From the NCBI GenBank assembly GCA_905221605.1, contig CAJNDS010002157.1, positions 1,326,501 through 1,390,500 on the forward strand: a stretch of 64,000 bases of DNA. Direction: 5' to 3'. The notes under the pieces were generated by a model. The model saw only the letters and a list, made by a program, of their open reading frames with translations. It did not search any database and was not told the DNA's origin. Shown here piece by piece: positions 1-9,342 of the stretch. The position numbers and the translations under genes were made by a program. Origin of the DNA: Symbiodinium natans (taxonomy: Eukaryota > Sar > Dinophyceae > Suessiales > Symbiodiniaceae). Every line of letters begins with the position of its first letter. Position 1 is the first letter of the stretch.

Positions 1-3000
1 CCAGGCGGGTTGAAGGAAAGAGCTGCATTGCTGCGCTATCTCACGAACCCTGACGGATGCACTGAACCAGTAGCCGCACTCCGTAGTATCAAACGGTGGT
101 CACGGTGGAAGTGTAGAGCAGCCGAGCTGCACATCTCTACTCCAGATCCCACTCTACTGCTAGGAGGTGTGGACACGATGGTGTCAAAAGTGTTTGCGCA
201 GTACCCGGAAACACAGTTTAGGATCTCGTCCTACCGATTTGCAAAGAGCGTTGATCACCAGCCTACTGAAGCTAAGATAGTGGAGCTGGTGAGGTTCGTT
301 CAGGGTGAACTTGAGACTTTGGTGTCGTCGGGTACCGTGAAGTCCAAGTCGAAGGCAGATGGGGATGCAGATGCTGGCAAGCGTCTGAGGGTTGCGGACC
401 CTGAGGCCAAAGGAAAAGGGAGAACTAGAGATGACACTTCGAAGGGTGCTGAGGGTAAGGGCAAGGAGATTTGCAAGCATTGGAGAACTGACAAGGGTTG
501 CAAATTCGCCAAGGCCTGCAGGTTTGCTCATGATCCATTGCTTCCTTCAGAAAAGCGTTGCTTTGCTTGCTCAGCACTCAACCACATGCGGTCGGAGTGC
601 CCTTATCAGCCTAAGGACGGACGCGCCTCAGATGCGCACAAGGGAAAGGGCAAGGGAAGTGAAACAATAGCAAAGGCTAGTGCCCAAGCCTCAACTCCCT
701 CATCCTCCAGCAATCCCGTGCCAGCCTCTCAATCCTCCTGCCAGGCCCCTGCAACTGAACCTGGAGACATTCTTAAGAAAGCTGCTGCTATGATTGAGAC
801 CCTGCAAACTTCCATAAAGACTGTAGCTGACGGATACGGGCGTAGGCCAGGTGGTAATGACCCCACGGGCCTAATAGACTCAGGTGCATCTGCTTGTATG
901 CGCGCCAAGGTTGAGGGTGATGTTGTTACTGGGGTTCGTGTGGTGTCACTTGCTCAGGGCGAGGCCGAGGTTGAGGTCAACCAGGCAGGAACGCTGTTGA
1001 CATCGCAACCCATCGAACCCATAGTGTCAGCCAGACACCTAATCAAGTGTGGCTTCAAGATCACGTGGTCCCGGAGGGCGTTCTTGCTACTTGATCCTCA
1101 AGGTGTGGCGGTTCCCGCGGTCATCCAAGCTGGTTGTCCTCGTGTCACGCGTTCGGTTGCGCTATCCCTCATTGATTTCATTGAGAAAACGTCCTTGGAG
1201 GAAGGGGCAGCTGTTGAAGACTCTGTGAGGGTTGCTAGGGCTTTGTGTACCGATGGGACCGACCCTTGGCCGGTTGGAATGGCAAAGCTAAAGACGAGCT
1301 GTGAGGACGGTGATCTGGTCAAGGCTCAAGCGTGGCATCGGATTACGCTGCAGTCACTTTTCCCTGAGGTTCCCCGTGACTTGGTGGATAGCGCTTCCTC
1401 GTTGGTTCCTCCTGAAGGGGTAAAAGGGGTGTTGAATCGCCGAAGAAGGAGGTCAATTGAGCAATCTCAGGGAGTGATTCTTCATCTGTTCTGTGGGAGT
1501 GCTAGAAGGGCATTTGACTCTGTAGCCAGTAGGTTTGGACTGAGTGTCTTGTCCATAGATGTCGAAGAGGACTTGTTGAATCCCGCCGTGTACTCCTATA
1601 CTCTTTCACTTGCGTTGTCCGGTCGGTTGATAGCAGTGTTGTCAGGGCTTCCGTGTCGCACTAGGAGTGTGTTGCGTGGTCAGGGAAGTGGCCCTCCTAT
1701 TGCGAGGTCGAGGGATGGTGAGTCTAGATGGGGACTTCCTGACCTCTCGCAAGTTGAGCTGGACAAGGTTAAGGCTGACGATGAGCTATGGGTTAAGCAG
1801 CTGTTCCTGAGTATGGCCGCACAGTGGGGTTTGCATGAAACTGGCGTGGGTGTGAGGTTGGGGTATGTCCTCGAGAACCCTAGGGATCCTCATGAGCTTT
1901 TCGGGAAAATGTTCTCCGCAAGTCCATCTCTTTGGGTCACACCAGAATACCTCAAACTGCAAGACGCCCTGAAACTCACACAGTTCCATGTCGACCAAGG
2001 TGCTTTAGGTCATGAACGTCGAAAGCCAACCACTATTGCCTCAACATTTGACGATTGGCCCGAGTGGTGCAGGGAGGTCAAGGGTGCAGGTTGTGGTTCA
2101 GGTGGGAGGGAGTTTGGGGACAGCGTGTTGTGGTCCAGGTGGGCGCCGGGGTTAATTGAAGCGGTTGAGCAGTATTTGACTGCGATTGCAACCAAGTTTC
2201 AACAACATGCTCCGAGGGAGACGGTGAAGGCTGCCAGGGTTAGGCCCTCTAAACAAACAGTGACGCAAACGCTTCAGGAACATGTAGCAGCGGGACATAT
2301 CCCCTACAACAAGGCCTGTTGGAGCTGTCTCATGGGGCGTCTAAAGCGACCTCCTCATTTTCGCCAACCCATTACTGACTCTTTTGTCCTGTCTGTTGAC
2401 TTGGCTGGTCCGTTTGCTGAGGGCGTACATGAAGGCGCGAAGGCCAGGTATTTTCTGGCAGCTAACTTGTCAGTTCCGGTCGATGTTCATGTTGCGGGGG
2501 GCGAGGAGCCAGTTGCTGAGAACCCTGACAAGCAAGCACTCAGCGCAAGGGAAGAGCCAGCGGAGTGGGAACAAGCTGGCGATTACAAGGAGCCTGACGC
2601 TAAGCACAAAAAGGCGGGCGAGCTGCTTCCAGAAGAAGGGGTTGACGAGGACAGCTATCTAAGTAAGGTAAAAATGGTGAACATTCCTTTTGGAATTCCT
2701 TTGAAGGATAAAGGGGCTCAAGAGGTTCTGAGGGCACTGAAGCTCATCGATGCTCGCGCGTCCTGTCTTGGGATAAAAATCGCTCGTTTTCACTCCGACA
2801 AGGGTGCTGAATTTGACAACCGCTATGTCAGAGACTGGGCTGCTTCAAGAGGAATTTGGAAGTCCTCTACGGGGGGTGACAACTGGCGCTCAAATGGCGC
2901 GGCAGAAGCCTTAGTCGGGATTCTCAAGGACTCGGTCAGGGTTCTCTTGCGGGATGCGCAGTTGGGCCCAAAGGACTGGCCATACGCCTTGAGGCATGCA

Positions 3001-6000
3001 GCCGGGAGGTTGTTTCAGTCCAGGGTGAAAATGCTGGGTTGGGATCTACCGTCTCTTGTTCCCTTTGGGGCAAAGGTGTTTGTTCATCGCCGAACTTGGC
3101 ATTTGAAGAAAGATGCTGACAAGGAGTGGGCTGCCAAGGCCGTTGAAGCCAGAGTTCTCGCTCCAGCGCTTGAGATTGATGGAGGGTATCTCGTGCGAAC
3201 CGTCAGGGATGAGCTGTACAATACCAGCTGTGTGTACGAAAATGTTGAATATCTTGATCCAGCTAGGTTTGTCATTCCTGAAGACAAGGCGACGGAAGCG
3301 ATTCCCCTTCAGTCCTCTACACGCCGTAGGTACAGGGCCAAGACTACCGTTGCAAGTGTTCATGAAGATCCCGAGGACTTGAAAGCACAAGAGCTCGTTG
3401 ACACGAAGCCGTTTCCGTTGACAGCGGCAGTCAACTTTCTCTTAGGCTCGTCGTGGATTCGAACCCGCCAGGCCAAACAAAGGCCATTGATGCGTGAATC
3501 CGCCGGCACTTGTAAGGTAGTAGGCTTCTTTCAGCACGGGGGCGTGAATGGGGTCACGACTTCCGCAAAGCGCAGTCCTGGATTTGCTAGGCTCGTGAAT
3601 TGCATCCTTCGCGAAGTTGCCCCTGAAGACACTTGGTCCACGGTGGCGGTCCTCGATCAGGTCAAGTCGGCCCCTCACAAAGACAGGTACAATGACAGTT
3701 CCCCAAGTTTGGTCCTGCCGCTGGCGGTGCCGCCCTTGGGCGGTGGAATCTGGGCAGAGTGCCCTGATGGCAACGACGTGAGACTGGTGGGACCTGGTAA
3801 GCCCTGTAATGGTAAGGTTTTTTCCTTGAGTTTTTTGACTCCGTTTCGGCTCGACCCGCATGCGTGGCATGCTTCCGAGCCTTGGAGTGAAGGTCGTCGC
3901 GTTTTGCTGGTTGCATATAACCTAAAAAGGTTCAGCAAGTCAACGCCAGAACAAGTTCAGCTTCTGAGTGAGCTAGGTTTTCCTGGAGGTGCAAGTTTTT
4001 CCGCCGTTGCAGGTCTTCCTGAAGCTGCTTTTGAAAAGCAGGGGGGAGACTCAGACACGCCACAAAAATCTCAAAAAGCCCAAAAATCACAAAAATCCCA
4101 AAAAACCATAAAAAGCACCAAACCCTTAAAGAAAGATGAGGGTTCTGTTACGGCTCGTAAGGAGCAAGCTTTTAAGGCTTCAACAGCCTGCGCAAGTGAT
4201 GAGGCGCAAGGCCGGGGGAGCATGAATCTTGGCCGGGAATCTGCGGTGGTTCCTAGCGTTGACACTTCTCAAACATGTGCAGGAGCTGAGGCGCAGGGTG
4301 GGGGGAGTGTGGTTGTGGATGAGGGACTCGTAGGAGACCTAAATTCGTCTTTGGCTAGGGAGTTGATCGCCCCTGCCAACCTTGCTCGCATCGGTCAAGG
4401 AAATGATGAGGCTCTGGGACTTAGTAAGGCCTGGGTAGCGGGTCGGGGTTCTGGATGCTTGGGCGTTGAGTGCGGGGCGTGTGTGAAGGACTCTGCTGGG
4501 GTCTGCTCGCTCTGTGAGAGAGATGTTTTGTCAGTGGGTCGTTCTTTAAAGGCTTCGCCATCGTTGCTTGGACGTTTCGAGGATGGGAGCTTCGTTGATG
4601 GGGTGTTTGGCGAGGGGTTCGAGGGGCCATTTGATGCTCTTGATGCTCGTCAGCCCGGTGTTGGAGTGCAGGTGGAAGGTTCGGGAGCGTGCGGGTCGGT
4701 TGGGTCTGCAGGTCGTGATGACTCTCGGATCGCCTGTCTCAGAAAAGCTGAGTGCGGAGCACTAGGCGGAACTTCGTTGTCAGGTAGTGGTTTAGGTAAG
4801 GTTGTCCCTTCCCTTCTCCCCTGTTTCCCCGATACTTGGCAGTTGTATGAGTCTGGTGCGTTTGAGGGTGATGAGGATGAGGGTTCGGTTTCATTGGGCC
4901 TTTGTCCGGGTGAAGTTGACCCTGAAGTGTCACTTAGGAACCTAAAGGGGTGGTTGAGTGACGAGGGCAGGGCTCAGTGTAGACAGCATGCGGATGTGAG
5001 CCAACGATGTCAAGCAGAAGATGCTATAAGGCATGCCGTAGTTCGGAAGATTCTTGAGCTTGAGCAAGCCAGCTGTGCCAAGGCTGGTGAAGAGCTAGAG
5101 TACAGTTTGTTGCCAGATGCTGAGGTTCTGTGCACGCATACGGTGCCGTTGATTGAAGTTGAGCGGTACTATGATCTTTGGAAGGAGGCTCTCGAAAAGG
5201 AGCTGCATTCGATGATCGATGAAAAGCAGGCTCTCAGAGTGATTTCGGAGGCAGAGCTGACCAAGTACCAAGAAGCCGGAACGCGTGCCATGATCATCCC
5301 AAGTAAGCTGGTGTGTACCAGAAAGAGCGGTGGTAGATTCAAGGCCCGGTTGGTGGCCTGTGGCAACTATGTTGATCTTAGTGGCAAGGACGGCGAAAGT
5401 CGGAGTGCAAGCGTGGATCTGTATGCCGGCGGAATTGATGCCGCGGTACTGAGACAGGTGTTAGCGCTCGCAGTCAAGAAGAGGTGGTCAGCCGGATCCA
5501 CTGACGTGTCTACAGCATTTTTGAATGCTGAGCTTCTGGATCGCCAGAGCCCGCTCACTAAGCCGGCGCCCCTCTCTCAGCAAGTTCCGTCAGAAATTGT
5601 TGTGCTCCGCCCACCCTCGCTGTTGGTCAAGCATGGTTTGGTGCCTCCACGCAGCTTCATGCTTGTCTTGCGGGCTGTTTACGGCCTGGACCAATCTCCG
5701 CGTGACTGGGGCATACGCCGCGACAAGGATCTGCGCACTGTTCGGTTGATGCTTGGCAACCGTGAATGTCGGTTGGTGATGTCGGCTGTTGACAACAATC
5801 TGTGGTTCTTGACTACTGGCTGCAAGTCGGACCCTGTGATGGCTTGTTTGATGGTGTACGTTGATGATCTTCTTGCTACGGGACCGTTGGCTGTAATTCG
5901 GCCGCTGCTTGCTGAGATCTCCAAGCTTTGGCAATGTGGCGCGGTATCTTTTCTACCTGAGAACACGTCTGAGGTGCCCCTGGTGTTCTTTGGGTATGAA

Positions 6001-8031
6001 ATCAGGCGAGTTGGTCGGAGCTTTCATCTCAGCCAGCGAGACTACGTAACGGAGCTTGCTACAAGGTATCGTGACCTTCCCGCTCCCTCCACACCTCTTC
6101 CCCCAGGAACCTTGGACATACCGCCTGCCGAGGTGCAATCAGCCAGCGACCTTAAACAGTGCCAGGCCATGCTAGGCGAAGCGCTGTGGGTTAGTACACG
6201 AACTCGGCCAGATGTTGGCTTCGCTGTTTCTCGTCTTTCTCAAGCGATGTCCAAGAATGCAGCTGCAGTTAGGCCACTTTGCATTCACTTGCTAGGGTAT
6301 CTGTATCGCACCAAAGATTTTGGCCTCTTGTACACAGACCAGTATCCAGCTCAGGGGGAGACGGGTTCGGTTGCTTCTGTCAATGGCAAGTATGTTGTTG
6401 AGGCCCAAACAGACGCTGCGTTCGCACCCACATGTGAGAGATCGCACGAGGCCACAATGGTTTACTCTCTGGCGTCGTTGACGGGTTGGCTGTCAACTCG
6501 ACAACCCTTTGTAGCAGCTAGTACGGCCGAAGCCGAACTACTTTCCGTGACCACTGGCTTCTCGTACGGGAGATCGCAGCGCTTCGTGATTGAGGAAATC
6601 GAGGGTTGCAAGGTAGACTTGCGGATCCTTAACGACAATCTCGCGGCTACCACGATATGCAATGCTCAGTCCACCAATTGGCGGACTCGCCATCTGCGTA
6701 TTCGTGCAGCACATTTGCGGCAGCAGATCAGCGATGGTGAATGTTCAGTATCTCACGTTCCAGGTGAATGCAACACCGCAGATTTAGGAACCAAGGCACT
6801 CCAGCCATCGCGGTTCGAAAGGCTCCGGGCAATGATGGGAGTCTTGAGTTTCTCTGAGGTCACTGTTCGCGAACGCACCAGCTCTGTGGTTGTCTCGTCA
6901 GGTCCACCGGTAGAGGAAGCTCTCAGGGTCATTGTCGCTGCACTTTGCGTGGCGTCAGCAAAGGGTCAACCGTTGAGTGATGGTTCTGATGACTTTGTCT
7001 TCTGGAGAGTTGTGTTGCTTTGGAGCGTGTTTGTGATCGTTGCTTGGGAGATGTTCAGGTGGGGCTGCCGAGTGTGTTACCGGAAACTCACAAGCTGGGA
7101 TATGCCTGAACCAGACCCAGAAGCCTCCGAATCTGAGAGGGAGCAGGAGCCTGATGAAGAGGATCTCATTGAAGAAGCTGACAGGCCCCAGCATGATGCT
7201 GAGCCTCGTGATGAAGATCCTGGTGTAATGCCCTTTCGGTACATTGATGACGTTGTGTACGTTGCTCCACATAGGCCAACATCTGCACACCCCACAGAAC
7301 GAGAGCAGCAGGCCATAGGGCAGGCAGGGGTTAGGAGGCGTCATGCTTTGAGAGTTTACGCTCCCGAACCTGGTGATGAGCCACCGCCGCATGACAGAGG
7401 TGTTGGTTCTGAACATGTTCTTAGGGCAGTCGAGCGTGAGTGGGCCGGCATGCTGACCCATCAAGTAGTCGTTAGGGTCTCCGACCTCGCGCCACTCCCA
7501 AGTTTTCAGGGTGGAGGGCCACTGGGGCATCTTGTCGAAGTCAGGGAGCGGGCTGAGGTGTTGTATGGGATGCTGAACAGGCCCCCGTTGATACCTATCG
7601 TGCTTCACCCACATTGGCCTCCGCCACCACAGCTGACGGTAAGAGAGCTTCGGATGATGGCATCTGAGTGGGGTGGTCCTGCGAGTTCGCTGCATCAAGA
7701 ACCACCTCCGGCTTACCACACTGATCAGTACATCTACGTGCCTGAGGTGAGACCACGGGTTCTGGTGAGATGGCATATGAGGCCGCGTGTGAGATTATTC
7801 AGCCCAGTGCGGACAACTGCGCCGATTCCTCTCACTGCCCTTACAGGGGCGCGACGTACGCTGCAAGAGTTTGTCAATGGGGACAGGGTCATCTGGGATG
7901 ATCACTTCATGGATCCAGATCATGCAAGGCGGCATGAAGATCAGCAGTGGAGAGGACGTACCGAGTTCGAAGTAGATCTCGATGAGTTGGCGAGGCTTCA
8001 AGGAAGAGATGTGGACCCTGATGAGGTCTGA
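1..8031 (+). CDS. Ty1/copia-type retrotransposon polyprotein, 5' partial
   Basis: One frame stays open from the window edge to the TGA at 8029-8031; the true start lies upstream (first ATG at 178). Residues are counted from base 10. Seen in order: a CCCH finger and CX2CX4HX4C knuckle (155-200); aspartic protease D290-S-G; a methyltransferase-like domain (485-690); integrase HHCC (H758, H763, C770, C773) and DDE core D797, D930, E966 with the standard D-35-E spacing; a 2OG-Fe(II)-oxygenase-like domain (1140-1310); a low-complexity Lys/Ser/Gln linker (about 1345-1375); reverse transcriptase with YVDD at 1950-1953; RNase H D2135, E2174, D2209; and a hydrophobic then acidic tail (2290-2673). Integrase before RT is the Ty1/copia order. 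At more than 2,670 residues it is far longer than the roughly 1,300-1,500 of typical copia polyproteins. All catalytic residues are present and there are no internal stops, so the copy looks young. LTRs cannot be assigned because the left end is missing. Confidence 0.93.
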   Translation, partial: PGGLKERAALLRYLTNPDGCTEPVAALRSIKRWSRWKCRAAELHISTPDPTLLLGGVDTMVSKVFAQYPETQFRISSYRFAKSVDHQPTEAKIVELVRFVQGELETLVSSGTVKSKSKADGDADAGKRLRVADPEAKGKGRTRDDTSKGAEGKGKEICKHWRTDKGCKFAKACRFAHDPLLPSEKRCFACSALNHMRSECPYQPKDGRASDAHKGKGKGSETIAKASAQASTPSSSSNPVPASQSSCQAPATEPGDILKKAAAMIETLQTSIKTVADGYGRRPGGNDPTGLIDSGASACMRAKVEGDVVTGVRVVSLAQGEAEVEVNQAGTLLTSQPIEPIVSARHLIKCGFKITWSRRAFLLLDPQGVAVPAVIQAGCPRVTRSVALSLIDFIEKTSLEEGAAVEDSVRVARALCTDGTDPWPVGMAKLKTSCEDGDLVKAQAWHRITLQSLFPEVPRDLVDSASSLVPPEGVKGVLNRRRRRSIEQSQGVILHLFCGSARRAFDSVASRFGLSVLSIDVEEDLLNPAVYSYTLSLALSGRLIAVLSGLPCRTRSVLRGQGSGPPIARSRDGESRWGLPDLSQVELDKVKADDELWVKQLFLSMAAQWGLHETGVGVRLGYVLENPRDPHELFGKMFSASPSLWVTPEYLKLQDALKLTQFHVDQGALGHERRKPTTIASTFDDWPEWCREVKGAGCGSGGREFGDSVLWSRWAPGLIEAVEQYLTAIATKFQQHAPRETVKAARVRPSKQTVTQTLQEHVAAGHIPYNKACWSCLMGRLKRPPHFRQPITDSFVLSVDLAGPFAEGVHEGAKARYFLAANLSVPVDVHVAGGEEPVAENPDKQALSAREEPAEWEQAGDYKEPDAKHKKAGELLPEEGVDEDSYLSKVKMVNIPFGIPLKDKGAQEVLRALKLIDARASCLGIKIARFHSDKGAEFDNRYVRDWAASRGIWKSSTGGDNWRSNGAAEALVGILKDSVRVLLRDAQLGPKDWPYALRHAAGRLFQSRVKMLGWDLPSLVPFGAKVFVHRRTWHLKKDADKEWAAKAVEARVLAPALEIDGGYLVRTVRDELYNTSCVYENVEYLDPARFVIPEDKATEAIPLQSSTRRRYRAKTTVASVHEDPEDLKAQELVDTKPFPLTAAVNFLLGSSWIRTRQAKQRPLMRESAGTCKVVGFFQHGGVNGVTTSAKRSPGFARLVNCILREVAPEDTWSTVAVLDQVKSAPHKDRYNDSSPSLVLPLAVPPLGGGIWAECPDGNDVRLVGPGKPCNGKVFSLSFLTPFRLDPHAWHASEPWSEGRRVLLVAYNLKRFSKSTPEQVQLLSELGFPGGASFSAVAGLPEAAFEKQGGDSDTPQKSQKAQKSQKSQKTIKSTKPLKKDEGSVTARKEQAFKASTACASDEAQGRGSMNLGRESAVVPSVDTSQTCAGAEAQGGGSVVVDEGLVGDLNSSLARELIAPANLARIGQGNDEALGLSKAWVAGRGSGCLGVECGACVKDSAGVCSLCERDVLSVGRSLKASPSLLGRFEDGSFVDGVFGEGFEGPFDALDARQPGVGVQVEGSGACGSVGSAGRDDSRIACLRKAECGALGGTSLSGSGLGKVVPSLLPCFPDTWQLYESGAFEGDEDEGSVSLGLCPGEVDPEVSLRNLKGWLSDEGRAQCRQHADVSQRCQAEDAIRHAVVRKILELEQASCAKAGEELEYSLLPDAEVLCTHTVPLIEVERYYDLWKEALEKELHSMIDEKQALRVISEAELTKYQEAGTRAMIIPSKLVCTRKSGGRFKARLVACGNYVDLSGKDGESRSASVDLYAGGIDAAVLRQVLALAVKKRWSAGSTDVSTAFLNAELLDRQSPLTKPAPLSQQVPSEIVVLRPPSLLVKHGLVPPRSFMLVLRAVYGLDQSPRDWGIRRDKDLRTVRLMLGNRECRLVMSAVDNNLWFLTTGCKSDPVMACLMVYVDDLLATGPLAVIRPLLAEISKLWQCGAVSFLPENTSEVPLVFFGYEIRRVGRSFHLSQRDYVTELATRYRDLPAPSTPLPPGTLDIPPAEVQSASDLKQCQAMLGEALWVSTRTRPDVGFAVSRLSQAMSKNAAAVRPLCIHLLGYLYRTKDFGLLYTDQYPAQGETGSVASVNGKYVVEAQTDAAFAPTCERSHEATMVYSLASLTGWLSTRQPFVAASTAEAELLSVTTGFSYGRSQRFVIEEIEGCKVDLRILNDNLAATTICNAQSTNWRTRHLRIRAAHLRQQISDGECSVSHVPGECNTADLGTKALQPSRFERLRAMMGVLSFSEVTVRERTSSVVVSSGPPVEEALRVIVAALCVASAKGQPLSDGSDDFVFWRVVLLWSVFVIVAWEMFRWGCRVCYRKLTSWDMPEPDPEASESEREQEPDEEDLIEEADRPQHDAEPRDEDPGVMPFRYIDDVVYVAPHRPTSAHPTEREQQAIGQAGVRRRHALRVYAPEPGDEPPPHDRGVGSEHVLRAVEREWAGMLTHQVVVRVSDLAPLPSFQGGGPLGHLVEVRERAEVLYGMLNRPPLIPIVLHPHWPPPPQLTVRELRMMASEWGGPASSLHQEPPPAYHTDQYIYVPEVRPRVLVRWHMRPRVRLFSPVRTTAPIPLTALTGARRTLQEFVNGDRVIWDDHFMDPDHARRHEDQQWRGRTEFEVDLDELARLQGRDVDPDEV
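1465..2080 (+). other. C5-cytosine-methyltransferase-like domain within the copia polyprotein
   Basis: Between protease and integrase the protein shows a Rossmann-type start (LHLFCGSA, residues 491-498, like the SAM-binding motif I FxGxG). An acidic strand end (SIDVEED) follows, then GLPCRTRS with P548-C549 in the place of the catalytic PC of motif IV. ENP at 622-624 matches the ENV of motif VI, and GHERRKPTTIAS near residue 670 resembles the late conserved R/KPT block of phage and retroelement cytosine methyltransferases. The spacing of these motifs fits the family. Motif IV has L instead of the usual GPPC, so activity is not assured. Known: cytosine methyltransferases have been captured by retrotransposons in several eukaryotes, including dinoflagellates. 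Inferred: this domain could methylate the element's own DNA. Confidence 0.6.
3420..3945 (+). other. 2OG-Fe(II)-oxygenase-like domain within the copia polyprotein
   Basis: Between integrase and reverse transcriptase lies a segment with the metal-binding triad of Fe(II)/2-oxoglutarate oxygenases. H1223-x-D1225 (in APHKDRYND) is followed 62 residues later by H1287 (in AWHAS). R1296/R1297 stands 9-10 residues further on (GRRVLLVAY), the usual place of the 2OG-binding arginine. GGGIWAE between them fits the turn of a double-stranded beta-helix. This HxD-x50-70-H-x10-R layout is that of AlkB/prolyl-hydroxylase-type enzymes. The substrate cannot be told from sequence. A nucleic-acid role (oxidative demethylation or repair of element DNA or RNA) is inferred only from its place beside a methyltransferase-like domain. 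Confidence 0.58.
6870..8031 (+). other. C-terminal membrane-segment extension of the copia polyprotein
   Basis: After RNase H the frame continues for about 385 residues that copia elements do not need. It shows a short hydrophobic run (about 2308-2322), a stronger one suited to a membrane helix (about 2333-2350, rich in V, L, W, F and I), and then a basic/Cys stretch. An acidic low-complexity block (about 2362-2405) follows, then a Pro/His/Arg-rich tail. I recognise no homologue. Position and topology resemble the extra 3' frames of some plant copia elements, but no cleavage or fusion features are visible. Confidence 0.45.
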
Positions 8032-8373
8032 GTATGCGATGCATGAGTGCAACCTGTATTCTGGTTCAATCCGGACGGCTTGCAAAGGCACCACGAACGA
8101 GATTATTTTTTGGGAGTGATGGTCCTCATAACTGCCACGGAGTACAGTTGGTGGCAGCGAAGTCACCTGATCTTCCTGATGTGTTCGGCTGAAGCCGAAG
8201 GGGGAGAGCAGCTCCCGCAAGGTACGCACCTCATCAGCTGGCAGAGTGTTGGGCGGAGATCCAGCAGCTCTTGAAGGCTCAGGCTCAGGTTGCACAGCGT
8301 GTAGGCCCCGTAGACACGCATGTGGGATTACCTTTTCTTCGGGGTAGGCAGCTAAAGTTCTCGAACATCTGAG
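8032..8373. other. 3' flank of the copia ORF, possible polypurine tract and LTR start
   Basis: There is no convincing coding. A purine-rich run GAAGGGGGAGAG near 8197-8209 is the only candidate polypurine tract, in the right place to prime plus-strand synthesis just before a 3' LTR. Without the 5' LTR inside the window it cannot be confirmed. Confidence 0.25.
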
Positions 8374-9342
8374 CTAGTTGGACTGTATGTCCAGCATCAC
8401 AAGCAACAAGAAAAAACTTTTGCAAAAAATGTATAGCTGATGAAGAAGTGTACAGATGAATGCTTCTGTGTTGCTTTGAGCCTGAACAAACAGAGTGCTC
8501 CATTTTGTCCCATCTCGAAATAGCTTGCCAGTCAGCAAAGAGAACAGGGTAGGGGCTAATTTGCAGCCTTGCTTTATGCCTGTGGTGGACTCAACGGAGC
8601 ATGAAGTCTGCTGGGATCGAACCGTGTAGCGACTGTTGGAATGCAGTGATGCCACTAATCCCTGGATGTCTAATGGTACCCCTGCCTCTTGAAGAGTATC
8701 CATGAGGTCCTGTCGGCGAACCATGTCAAAGGCCTGTGATAAGTCTAGCGCAAAGCAGATCCCCCCCACTAGCTCCGGTTTGCGATTTCCAGCATGCTGG
8801 GAGTGCCTGCTGAGCCGCGACTGAGCGCACATGTCGCGTACCTCTCGGGTGTGTTTAGCGACTCTGGAAAGGGCATCTGACAGTCCTCTGTGAGGCTGGT
8901 ATGCAAATTGTGGCACCGACTTTAAGTATCTGGAGGTATAGGGAGCCAGGAGATCTCTGCAGGCCCCCGCCAGGCCCTTACCATCTGGTCTGATGATCCC
9001 AAGGCGACGCAGATTAGCGGGCTTGGTTGGGGGCTTGTCGGGCTTGGGGATGAAGCATAGGTCAGTGTCCTTGAGCTGTGCAGAAAGGATCACCGCCGAG
9101 TCAAGCGAGCTGTGCTCAGCCTTGCGGGCTTGCTCGTGGCAGTATTTTGCTAGGTGCTCGCTGGCCGAGTCAGAGCAGAGCTTCCACGCGGCCGCCGACG
9201 CTGAGTTCTGAGGAACAGCCTTATGGGGTCTTATGGAGCTTATGTGCTTCGAAAGTAGGGGAGCTGAGAGCGTCGGCAGGCCACAGACCTCAAATTGCAA
9301 TCTGTCATGTCTTTGGAACACTGCTTTGGCGTGGTCCTGCAT
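8374..9342 (-). pseudogene. Truncated LINE (non-LTR) reverse transcriptase fragment
   Basis: A 322-residue minus-strand frame holds the first half of a non-LTR reverse transcriptase. It has IPKPDKP and the following LRRLGIIRPDGKG (residues 97-122, early fingers motifs), FALDLSQAFDMV (198-209, motif A with its catalytic Asp) and TTGIKQGCKLAPTLFSLL (253-270, motif B). The motif C (xADD), thumb and any endonuclease domain are missing, and the last 50 residues look like read-through. The upstream sequence changes frame near a poly-C run at 9389-9399. It is a dead fragment lying tail to tail with the copia frame. Confidence 0.8.

Noticed and set aside
6955-7776. Minus-strand ORF of 273 codons within the copia tail
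   Set aside because: It lies fully antisense to the continuous polyprotein frame and shows no recognisable domain.
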